Below, piece after piece: positions 32,877-39,847 of a DNA stretch of 48,216 nucleotides. Below the pieces are notes generated by a model that saw only the letters and a list, made by a program, of their open reading frames with translations, had not been told where the DNA came from and did no database searches. The stretch is from JBCFBK01 sp038562555 (GTDB taxonomy: Bacteria > Bacteroidota > Bacteroidia > Bacteroidales > Prolixibacteraceae), in the NCBI GenBank assembly GCA_038562555.1, contig JBCFBK010000045.1, positions 1-48,216 on the forward strand, in the 5' to 3' direction. Numbering within the stretch: the first letter of the stretch is position 1; each line of letters starts with the position of its first letter. Position numbers and translations under genes: made by a program.

Positions 32877-34070
32877 ATGCACAATATGACAAAGCAGGTT
32901 TTAATGATCATCACATTGCTGTTTCCCGTATTTGCAGGACACGGGGAGCCTGTTGGGAAGAAAAAACCGCTGATAGTGATTACGGATCTTTATCACCCTT
33001 ATCAGGATCCGGGCGACAATTTAGACTTGCTGAATGGTTTCTCTTTGCCCGGTGTCGATTTGAAAGCTGTTATTCTCGATATCACCGATTCATTCAGAAA
33101 AGATACAGCTGATCATCCGGCATTATGGAAAGACCCGCGGGGGCCAAGAGAAGCCGGTATTATCCCTGTTATGCAGCTTAACTCCATTTTTAACCGTCAG
33201 GTTAAGTTTGCTGTCGGACCGGTAAAATGTATGCGAAGTGAAACCGATAAGATGTCAGATACTCCCGATTTTTTTCAGGGAGTCGAGCTGCTTATGGATA
33301 TTTTGAGACAAGAAAATGAGCCAATCGAAATATTGTCGTTTGGTTCTGCAAGAATAATAGCCGTGGCATATAACAGAGATCCTGAATTATTGAAGAGGAA
33401 GATTAAGAGGGTTCATCTGAGTGCGGGAACCGCCGCGCCAAATTATGACATGGGGTCGGATCAGGGAGCGAACATGATACCCGGAGGGGAATGGAATGTT
33501 GCGCTGGATGTTTTCGCCTTCACACGACTCCTGCGCTCGTCTTTGCCGATCGCATTGTATCCCTGTGCCGGGAAAGACGGAGGATTTGTGAAAGACAAGA
33601 ATAACACCTACTGGAAATTAAAAGATATGTCGTTTCTGAGAGAAATGCACCCTCAACTGCAATGTTATCTCGATTTTGCATTCGGAAAGAAATTGAACTG
33701 CGACTTTTTGAAAGCGATGGAACAGGGAAGCCCGTATAAAGAAGGCGCAAAAATCCAGTTTGCTGAATTCCATGTTTGGGAGTCTGCTGTTTGGATAGAA
33801 GCAACAAACAGGATCCTGATTAAAGATAAAGCAGGTAATTACAAACTCATCAGGAAAAATGAAAGAAGTCGGGATGATGTTGTACTGCCCGCCGGGCTGC
33901 GTGCCTGTAAGTTTACCGAAATCAGGGATGACGGGCGTTTCTTGTTTAAATATGTCGATAGCCCCACAAGTAAGTCGATCTTTTATCGCCCCGATCCCGA
34001 AGGGAATGAGGCGGCATTGAATGCTGTTATCCCGGATTTATTGAAATCATTTTCCCCTGACCGAAAATGA
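32877..34070 (+). CDS. Divergent nucleoside-hydrolase-fold secreted protein
   Basis: A 397-residue protein with a signal peptide (VLMIITLLFPVFAGHG), not a lipoprotein. The core starts PLIVITDLYHPYQDPGDNLDLLNGF: an aspartate-rich loop (D37, D44, D47, D50) at the place where nucleoside hydrolases have DTDxGxDDxxAL, but with altered spacing. Later segments EPIEILSFGSARIIAVAY and KRVHLSAGTA fit the second and third strands of that fold. About 60 residues at the C-terminus form an additional beta-rich part. The changed metal loop means that substrate or activity may differ from the canonical enzyme encoded next. It lies 12 bases after the first GH43-like gene. A second ATG at 32886 is possible. 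Confidence 0.6.
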   Translation: MHNMTKQVLMIITLLFPVFAGHGEPVGKKKPLIVITDLYHPYQDPGDNLDLLNGFSLPGVDLKAVILDITDSFRKDTADHPALWKDPRGPREAGIIPVMQLNSIFNRQVKFAVGPVKCMRSETDKMSDTPDFFQGVELLMDILRQENEPIEILSFGSARIIAVAYNRDPELLKRKIKRVHLSAGTAAPNYDMGSDQGANMIPGGEWNVALDVFAFTRLLRSSLPIALYPCAGKDGGFVKDKNNTYWKLKDMSFLREMHPQLQCYLDFAFGKKLNCDFLKAMEQGSPYKEGAKIQFAEFHVWESAVWIEATNRILIKDKAGNYKLIRKNERSRDDVVLPAGLRACKFTEIRDDGRFLFKYVDSPTSKSIFYRPDPEGNEAALNAVIPDLLKSFSPDRK

Positions 34071-34219
34071 TTCATTAGCGTATGAATAAAGCAAAAGGAA
34101 AGAAGCATTAATTTTAACAGCATAAGCGTATGTAAAATAAGCATTCTGGTTAACGAAACGAGCTAAACGAAACCTAAAAGACGATTCCGGACGATAAATT
34201 TAAAAGTAAAACAACTGAT

Positions 34220-35260
34220 ATGATTAAAACTTATTTAGCTGTTTTTGCAGCATTGATAACAGTGGGTTGCTCATCGGCAGCGAAGCAATCAACAGATCAT
34301 AATGACAAAAAGTTAAGAGTCATTTTTGAGACAGATATCGGCAACGATGTAGATGATGCCCTGGCCCTGGATATGCTCTACAAATATATGGATGCCGGAG
34401 ACATCGACTTAATCGGTGTCATGACCAATAAGGAAAGCAACTATTCTGCAGAGTTTATTGATATCATGAATACCTGGTACGGCTATCCATCTGTTCCTGT
34501 AGGGATCGTTCATAATGGGGCAGACTGTGAAAATGATGCCACAAACTATGCCAAATGTGTATGCCTTATGCAAAAGGAAAATGGCGATCCGGCGTTTGAG
34601 CGTTCTTTAAAAGACTACGAACAACTGCCTGAAGCACATATGTTGTACCGGAAAATACTGCAACGGCAACCGGACAGTTCGGTTACAATTATTTCGGTGG
34701 GTTTTTCTACTAATCTTGCACGCCTGCTGGATACTCCGGCCGACAATATCTCTCCGTTGACAGGCAAGGAACTGGTCGCCAAAAAAGTAAAATTACTCTG
34801 CACGATGGCCGGATGCTTTAATAACGGGAAACTATTTGAATATAATATCGTGAAGGACATTCCTTCTGCAAAGAAAGTATTCGCCGAATGGCCTACCCGT
34901 CTGGTAACTTCTCCTTTTGAGGTAGGCATTGCGATTAACTATCCGGGAAGCAGCATTGAGAATGACTTTAAATGGGCGCCGATGCACCCGGTAACAGAAG
35001 CTTATAAAAGCTACCAGAAAATGCCTTATGATCGTCCGACATGGGATTTGACATCGGTGTTATATGCGGTAGAAGGTGCTTCTTATTTTAATATTTCCCC
35101 TGCCGGCATGATCAGTGTAAACGAAAAGGGAGGAACCGAATTTATTTCTGACACAGAGAAAAGCCGCTACTATCTCACCGTAGACTCTGTTCAGGCGGAG
35201 AACATAAAACAACATTTTATCGATTTACTGACCAAAGAACCGGCTCATTTTAAAAAGTAG
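34220..35260 (+). CDS. Nucleoside hydrolase lipoprotein (IUNH family)
   Basis: A 346-residue lipoprotein (AALITVGC, lipidation at C17). The inosine-uridine nucleoside hydrolase calcium-site motif is present as VIFETDIGNDVDDALALDML, with E37 where the first aspartate is usual and D39, D45, D46 intact. Further family features are GVMTNKESNYSAEFID, YGYPSVPVGIVHNG, VTIISVGFSTNLARLL and the later WDLTSVLYAVEG segment. It would release ribose and free base from nucleosides at the cell surface or in the periplasm, feeding the ribokinase and permease encoded downstream. It corresponds to the nucleoside hydrolase of Bacteroides rus loci. It is 8 bases ahead of the second GH43-like gene. Confidence 0.88.
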   Translation: MIKTYLAVFAALITVGCSSAAKQSTDHNDKKLRVIFETDIGNDVDDALALDMLYKYMDAGDIDLIGVMTNKESNYSAEFIDIMNTWYGYPSVPVGIVHNGADCENDATNYAKCVCLMQKENGDPAFERSLKDYEQLPEAHMLYRKILQRQPDSSVTIISVGFSTNLARLLDTPADNISPLTGKELVAKKVKLLCTMAGCFNNGKLFEYNIVKDIPSAKKVFAEWPTRLVTSPFEVGIAINYPGSSIENDFKWAPMHPVTEAYKSYQKMPYDRPTWDLTSVLYAVEGASYFNISPAGMISVNEKGGTEFISDTEKSRYYLTVDSVQAENIKQHFIDLLTKEPAHFKK

Positions 35261-35268
35261 TAGGCATC

Positions 35269-36417
35269 ATGACTAAATATCTCTTTGGAATTATTAGCCT
35301 ATGGCTCATGTGTTGCTGCTCGGATGGAGGAACAGAAGACGTTGCACCTCCCGATCCGCCGGAAACGGAAACTCCGGTCACAACAATCTCGAAGCCGGAA
35401 TTTGTCTTTGGCTTTTTGGGAGAAAGTAAGTATTCATATTGTCCGAGTGTATTGAGACAGGAAGATGGGAGCATTCATTTGTTTTTTTGCGGGAATCCCG
35501 AAAATACGATTATGGTCGATAACATTTTTCATATTAAGATTAATCCCGACGGGTCAAAGACTGCTCCGAAAAGCGTGCTGCAACCTGGCGCATCCGGTTT
35601 GTGGGATGACCATCATATCTGTGATCCTTCTGTTGTTGAAGGTAACTTTATATGGAAAAATACAACATACCGATATGCCATGTTTTTTTTGAGTAACAGG
35701 TACGGAGTCTACTATAACGAAATCGGCGTGGCATTCAGTAACAATCTTGATGCGGATGCCTGGGAAAAATATACGGATCAGATTGTGAGGAAGACCTGGA
35801 CCAGCGACGGAGACCAATTAATTGGCGGCAGCGGGAAATCATGGGGAGTAGGACAGCCTTCTGTTGTATCTTTAGACGGGAAGGGCAAACTCTTACTGAC
35901 CTACACCATAGGTGACATTGGAGGTACCAGAATTGTATGGTCTGAAGCTGATTTCAGCAACATGGAGCATTATACCATAACTACTTCTCAAACAATTATC
36001 CAAACCGGATTGAAGACAACAGACAATCAGGCTAGGGACTATACCTGCAATTCTGATTTTGCCATTAACAAGGAAGCAGATAAGATTGTCATGATCCGAC
36101 CGGTACAGCCTATGCCTGCCGACTATCCTTCTTATCTGAACAACTCGTTGGAACTAGATTATATGGATCTTTCAGCTTTTATGAATCAACGCGGGAGTTG
36201 GACGAAGATTTACCGGATCGTTCCCGATGATACGGGCTATCCCAGAAATCATAATGCCGCATTGCTGAGAGACAATTTCGGCCACCTGCAAGATTGGGAA
36301 CGACCCACTTTCTATTTTACGGTAAGCAAAGCAGCACCTAATGTGCAACCTTCGGGCAGTAACCATGCAGAATGGACCTATCATATATGGAAAAGTCAGG
36401 TTCGCTTAACAGAGTGA
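35269..36417 (+). CDS. GH43-like five-bladed beta-propeller lipoprotein (second paralog)
   Basis: A 382-residue lipoprotein (signal MTKYLFGIISLWLMCCC, lipidation in the CCC stretch). A Pro/Thr/Glu-rich linker (about 20-42) leads to a propeller-like domain with YSYCPSVLRQEDGSIHLFF, GLWDDHHICDPSV, YNEIGVAFSNNL, SWGVGQPSVVSL and TGYPRNHNAALLRD. These match, in order, the landmarks of the paralog at 31815-32864, so the pair arose by duplication. The HICDP, WGVGQxS and PRNHN motifs are likely parts of the active or binding site. Exact activity unknown; a surface glycosidase acting on ribosides or furanosides is the contextual guess. Confidence 0.7.
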   Translation: MTKYLFGIISLWLMCCCSDGGTEDVAPPDPPETETPVTTISKPEFVFGFLGESKYSYCPSVLRQEDGSIHLFFCGNPENTIMVDNIFHIKINPDGSKTAPKSVLQPGASGLWDDHHICDPSVVEGNFIWKNTTYRYAMFFLSNRYGVYYNEIGVAFSNNLDADAWEKYTDQIVRKTWTSDGDQLIGGSGKSWGVGQPSVVSLDGKGKLLLTYTIGDIGGTRIVWSEADFSNMEHYTITTSQTIIQTGLKTTDNQARDYTCNSDFAINKEADKIVMIRPVQPMPADYPSYLNNSLELDYMDLSAFMNQRGSWTKIYRIVPDDTGYPRNHNAALLRDNFGHLQDWERPTFYFTVSKAAPNVQPSGSNHAEWTYHIWKSQVRLTE

Positions 36418-36430
36418 GGAAAGAGACTGA

Positions 36431-36550
36431 TTAGCAATAAATGTATTAACAAACGCAGTTGTGCCGGATTCCGCCCAGGGTAAAGCAGAAGCTTCTTATA
36501 ACGCAATCAGATTCTTTCTGTCAGGCGGTGGCTGGCGCAAATGGATGTAA
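36431..36550 (+). pseudogene. Possible gene remnant, 39 codons, no start
   Basis: Between the second GH43-like gene and ribokinase an open stretch without a start codon reads as LAINVLTNAVVPDSA, then GKAEASYNAIRFFLSGGGWR, KWM and stop. The composition looks like real protein, with a helix and a Gly-rich turn, more than random intergenic sequence, but 39 open codons can easily arise by chance. No family was recognised. It may be the end of a deleted gene. Confidence 0.2.
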
Positions 36551-36569
36551 CCAAACTAACTAAAAAGTG

Positions 36570-36637
36570 ATGAAATAGCCATCATTTGGGAAACGCCAAC
36601 CGGAAATGAGAATAAACTTTCACCATGGCTATTCCAT
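36570..36637 (+). repeat. Stem-loop repeat, copy 2 (upstream of ribokinase)
   Basis: Left arm ATGAAATAGCCA (36570-36581) and right arm TGGCTATTCCAT (36626-36637) are identical in both arms to copies 1 and 3. The interior differs more: it lacks the CTCATACAAA motif but shares an AAATGA..ATAAA stretch. It ends 29 bases before the ribokinase ATG. Confidence 0.75.
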
Positions 36638-36666
36638 TTGGCAATTAAAAAACAAATTATTTACAA

Positions 36667-37599
36667 ATGAATAAAATTCTTGTCATTGGAAGTTCAAATA
36701 CCGACTTAGTTGCGCGGGTGGAACGGTTTCCTTTAGCCGGGGAGACCGTTGAGGGAAGATATTTTCTGCAGGCGATGGGCGGAAAGGGAGCAAACCAGGC
36801 TATGGCTGCCCACAGGGCAGGTGGCGATGTGACTTTTGTGACTTGTCTGGGAAATGACTTAAACGGGCAGAATGCCTTTAAATATTACCAGGAAGAAGGC
36901 CTCGATGTTTCGTTGTCATTACAGATTAATGATGTACCTTCGGGAACGGCGATGATCTGGGTGGATGACCGGGGCGAAAACTGCATCGTGATCACCCCGG
37001 GTGCAAACAAAAAATTGAGTCCGGACCACATATTGAGAATAGAGGAAGCTATTGCCGCTGCCGATCTGGTAGTGCTTCAAATGGAAATACCTTACAATAC
37101 GATTAAAACGGTTTGTGACCTGTCCTGGAAAAATAAGACAAAGGTGCTGCTTAATGTTGCCCCGGTGCGTGCCGTCGATCACAGTCTTTTTGAGAAGATC
37201 GATATCCTGGTTGTAAATGAGACGGAAGCTGAAGCCATTTCCGGTAAAAAAACGGAAACAGACGGAAAGGAAGTTGTGGCCGATTCGCTCCTGGCAAAGG
37301 GTGTCCAAACAGTGGTGCTGACATTGGGAGAGCAGGGATGTTTTTTTAAGAACAGGCAAATGAGTTATTCTGTACCTGCTTTCAAGGTGAGCGCAGTCGA
37401 TACCACAGGTGCGGGAGATACATTTTGCGGTGCTCTGGCAGCGCAGCTAAGTAAAGGGAAAAATTGGGAAGAGTCCTTGAAATTTGCCACCGCCGCGTCC
37501 GCGATATGCGTGACCCGTATGGGAGCCCAGCCGTCAATTCCCACCGGGAAAGAAATTCTGGAATTTCTGAAAAGAATTTCTGAATTGAAGTTAAAGTAA
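36667..37599 (+). CDS. rbsK: Ribokinase (PfkB family)
   Basis: A 310-residue sugar kinase. The N-terminus KILVIGSSNTDLVARVERFPLAGETVEG carries the first substrate residues; GGKGANQAMAAHRAGG is the first PfkB signature, and DTTGAGDTFCGALAAQL is the second, with the catalytic aspartate. LNVAPVR and VNETEAEAI are also typical of ribokinase. It phosphorylates D-ribose to ribose 5-phosphate in the cytoplasm. Within this locus it takes the sugar released by the nucleoside hydrolases and imported by the permease encoded 29 bases downstream. It has a 249-base upstream gap with a stem-loop repeat, so it may form a separate transcription unit with the permease. Confidence 0.92.
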   Translation: MNKILVIGSSNTDLVARVERFPLAGETVEGRYFLQAMGGKGANQAMAAHRAGGDVTFVTCLGNDLNGQNAFKYYQEEGLDVSLSLQINDVPSGTAMIWVDDRGENCIVITPGANKKLSPDHILRIEEAIAAADLVVLQMEIPYNTIKTVCDLSWKNKTKVLLNVAPVRAVDHSLFEKIDILVVNETEAEAISGKKTETDGKEVVADSLLAKGVQTVVLTLGEQGCFFKNRQMSYSVPAFKVSAVDTTGAGDTFCGALAAQLSKGKNWEESLKFATAASAICVTRMGAQPSIPTGKEILEFLKRISELKLK

Positions 37600-37628
37600 G
37601 TCCAAATACTAACCTAAAAATAGACACC

Positions 37629-38630
37629 ATGTTTATCGTAAACAATTATCCGTTGGCAATTATCTTTTGTGTAATTACCATGTTGTGCTGGGGCTCCTGG
37701 GGCAATACCCAGAAACTGGCAGGGAAGACCTGGCGTTATGAACTTTTCTATTGGGATTATGTAATCGGCGTATTGCTCCTGTCGCTGATCTTCGCTTTTA
37801 CTTTGGGAAGCATGGGCAGCAGCGGCCGTGGTTTTATTGCAGACCTGGCGCAGGCCGATCCTAAAAATATGGCCGGTGCGTTTCTTGGCGGTATTATTTT
37901 TAATGCTGCCAATATCCTGCTTTCGGCTGCGATAGCCATTGCCGGAATGTCGGTCGCTTTCCCGGTAGGTATCGGACTTGCGCTGGTGCTGGGGGTAATT
38001 ATTAATTACATGGGGTCTCAAAAGGGCGATCCCGTATTTCTGTTCTTAGGAGTGGGTTTAATTACGCTTGCCATTATCATGAATGCGCTTGCCTATAAAA
38101 AAGCATCTGCCGGAAAGCAGAAAGTCACCTCGAAGGGAATCCTTGTTTCGGTACTTGCCGGCTTGCTCATGTCGTTCTTCTACCGCTTTGTGGCTGCTTC
38201 GATGGATCTGGAAAATTTTGTAACGCCTGCTGCCGGTAAAATGACGCCGTATACGGCTGTGGTCATTTTTTCACTCGGTATTTTCATCAGCAATTTTCTA
38301 TTCAATACGATCCTGATGAAGAAACCCATCACCGGCGAGCCGACAAATTACAGAACTTATTTTAAAGGAAAATTTTCCATTCACTGGGTTGGGATTTTGG
38401 GCGGACTGATCTGGGGGGTGGGAAACTCCTTCAATCTGATTGCTGCCGGCAAGGCTGGAGCAGCGATTTCTTACGGCCTGGGGCAGGGTGCCACACTCGT
38501 AGCTGCCTTATGGGGAGTTTTCATCTGGAAGGAATTCAAAGATGCTCCCAAAGAAACAAACCGGATGCTCGCCGTCATGTTTGTACTCTTTGTGCTGGGG
38601 ATCATTTCGATCATCTACGCAGGACAATAA
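37629..38630 (+). CDS. Ribose/ureide-type sugar permease (DMT superfamily, RusT-like)
   Basis: A 333-residue integral membrane protein with about ten helices, starting YPLAIIFCVITMLCWGSWGN. The MLCWGSWGNTQKL motif and the internal repeat structure match the sugar/ureide porters of the drug/metabolite transporter superfamily (GRP/RhaT-like). Other clues: ISYGLGQGATLVAALWGVFIWKEFKDA near the end. It would carry ribose across the inner membrane. Bacteroides rus loci contain a permease of this kind (RusT). It is encoded directly after ribokinase and followed by a repeat-derived hairpin. A rhamnose-type substrate cannot be excluded from the sequence alone. Confidence 0.82.
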   Translation: MFIVNNYPLAIIFCVITMLCWGSWGNTQKLAGKTWRYELFYWDYVIGVLLLSLIFAFTLGSMGSSGRGFIADLAQADPKNMAGAFLGGIIFNAANILLSAAIAIAGMSVAFPVGIGLALVLGVIINYMGSQKGDPVFLFLGVGLITLAIIMNALAYKKASAGKQKVTSKGILVSVLAGLLMSFFYRFVAASMDLENFVTPAAGKMTPYTAVVIFSLGIFISNFLFNTILMKKPITGEPTNYRTYFKGKFSIHWVGILGGLIWGVGNSFNLIAAGKAGAAISYGLGQGATLVAALWGVFIWKEFKDAPKETNRMLAVMFVLFVLGIISIIYAGQ

Positions 38631-38721
38631 AAAGGGAGACCGGAGACGGGAAGAACGGAAGCCGGAATAGCTCTCACCCGGTGTCCTTTCTCCGGTTTCC
38701 GGTCTGCCTTTCAGTTTCCCC
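38631..38721. repeat. Heptad arrays forming a hairpin between convergent genes
   Basis: Left array 38636-38670: GAGACCG, GAGACGG, GAAGAAC, GGAAGCC, GGAATAG. Right array 38687-38721: TTTCTCC, GGTTTCC, GGTCTGC, CTTTCAG, TTTCCCC. The ends AAAGGGAGACCGGAGAC (38631-38647) and GTTTCCGGTCTGCCTTT (38695-38711) pair at 15 of 17 positions. The hairpin lies directly after the permease stop and reaches the SUI1 stop, so it probably terminates both convergent genes. Confidence 0.7.
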
Positions 38722-39052
38722 TTTTTGCCCGGTATCCTGCCTGCAGTAAAAACTGAAGGACCTTATCGCGCAGGTCTCCCTGGATCAGTATTTCACCATC
38801 CTTTGCCGACCCGCCAACCCCGCATTTGGTCTTGATCATTTTGCCGAGTTCCTTTAAATCGTCATCAGATCCTTTAAAGCCCGAGATCAGGGTTACAGCC
38901 TTTCCCTTGCGGTTTCTTTTGTCAAGGGCAACAATCAGATTCTGCTTTTGCGCAGGAATTGTGACGGCCTCCTTTTCTGCCTCCTTCTCATATCCAAAAT
39001 CGGGATTCGTCGAGTAAACGATACCCAGCCGTTCTTTCCAGTCTTTTGCCAT
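38711..39052 (-). CDS. SUI1/eIF1-like translation factor (YciH family)
   Basis: A 113-residue protein. The C-terminal 75 residues form the SUI1 domain: LIVALDKRNRKGKAVTLISGF, then DDDLKELGKMIKTKCGVGGSAKDGEILIQGD, with the typical KCGxGGSxKDGEIxIQGD core and ending VLQFLLQAGYRAKRGN. The N-terminal part is charged and flexible. Bacterial SUI1/YciH proteins affect start-site fidelity on ribosomes, though the role in bacteria is not fully settled. It is convergent with the permease and divergent from the carbonic anhydrase; the 216-base divergent gap 39053-39268 is AT-rich and shows no structure that I can name. Confidence 0.92.
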   Translation of the reverse strand: MAKDWKERLGIVYSTNPDFGYEKEAEKEAVTIPAQKQNLIVALDKRNRKGKAVTLISGFKGSDDDLKELGKMIKTKCGVGGSAKDGEILIQGDLRDKVLQFLLQAGYRAKRGN

Positions 39053-39268
39053 ACAACTAGTTATTATTTAATCATTTACCTTTGTTCCGTTGTTGCCTGA
39101 TCCGGTTTGGCGTAAATTACAGCCAGTTATGACGTACAGGTGTCACATCTCTCTGCGTTTCAGGCTTTAAAAATAGGTGAAAATCGGCTGATTATTTTCT
39201 TATTTTTTTGTATCAGATGAACTTTTATTTGCATAAGCTGGTTTGTTGTAGGGGATGAACAATAACCA

Positions 39269-39811
39269 ATGAGGAAATTAATTGAAGTGAATTCAGCGAA
39301 AGATATCTTTCCTGAATATGAGAAGACACCGATTGGCATGTTGCTGGAGTATCAAAATCTGAACCGGCCTTTTTGTACCTACCAGCAGCCGCAAATGCTG
39401 ATTGGTATGTGTATGGATAATCGCAAAAATTTATGGATACCCGACAACTTTGCTTTTGTGATCCGCTCCGGAGGCGCCAACCTGTTTTATCATGAATTCC
39501 AGGTATCCTATGCCATTGGTGTTGGCGGAGTCCGCTGCGTAGCCCTGATCGGTCATTCCAATTGCGGTATGGTCAAACTGGAAGAACGGAAGCAGGATTT
39601 TATTTCCGGGCTGGCAAAAAACGCCGGCTGGAAGAAGGAAAACGCGAAGATGCACTTCGAAAATCTGTCGCCTTTTTTTGAGATTGGCGATGCTGTTGAA
39701 TTCATATTATCGGAAGTTAACCGGCTGCAAAAACGATACCCCGGAGTCCGGGTCGCCCCGTTATACTATCAGGTTGAAACGGGGAAACTATTGCAAATAG
39801 AGGCCCGTTAA
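39269..39811 (+). CDS. Beta-carbonic anhydrase-like protein
   Basis: A 180-residue protein with the zinc and catalytic residues of beta-carbonic anhydrases: C48, D50 and R52 in GMCMDNRKNLWIPDNFAFV, and H96 and C99 in ALIGHSNCGMVKL. The RSGGANL segment after the first motif also fits. The family converts carbon dioxide and bicarbonate; the C-terminus is shorter than in many homologues, and the substrate site should be checked because some beta-CA-like proteins have other roles. No signal peptide is present. It is a single gene between SUI1-like and the thiamin-regulated receptor, convergent with the latter. Confidence 0.85.
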   Translation: MRKLIEVNSAKDIFPEYEKTPIGMLLEYQNLNRPFCTYQQPQMLIGMCMDNRKNLWIPDNFAFVIRSGGANLFYHEFQVSYAIGVGGVRCVALIGHSNCGMVKLEERKQDFISGLAKNAGWKKENAKMHFENLSPFFEIGDAVEFILSEVNRLQKRYPGVRVAPLYYQVETGKLLQIEAR

Positions 39812-39847
39812 CCAGCTTATGCCGGATCAACGGACCTCGCTTACTTT

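Noticed and set aside
36446..36462. Fourth LacI operator (ACAAACGCAGTTGT) before ribokinase
   Set aside because: Only the left half-site matches; the spacing and right half do not fit the 12-base core.
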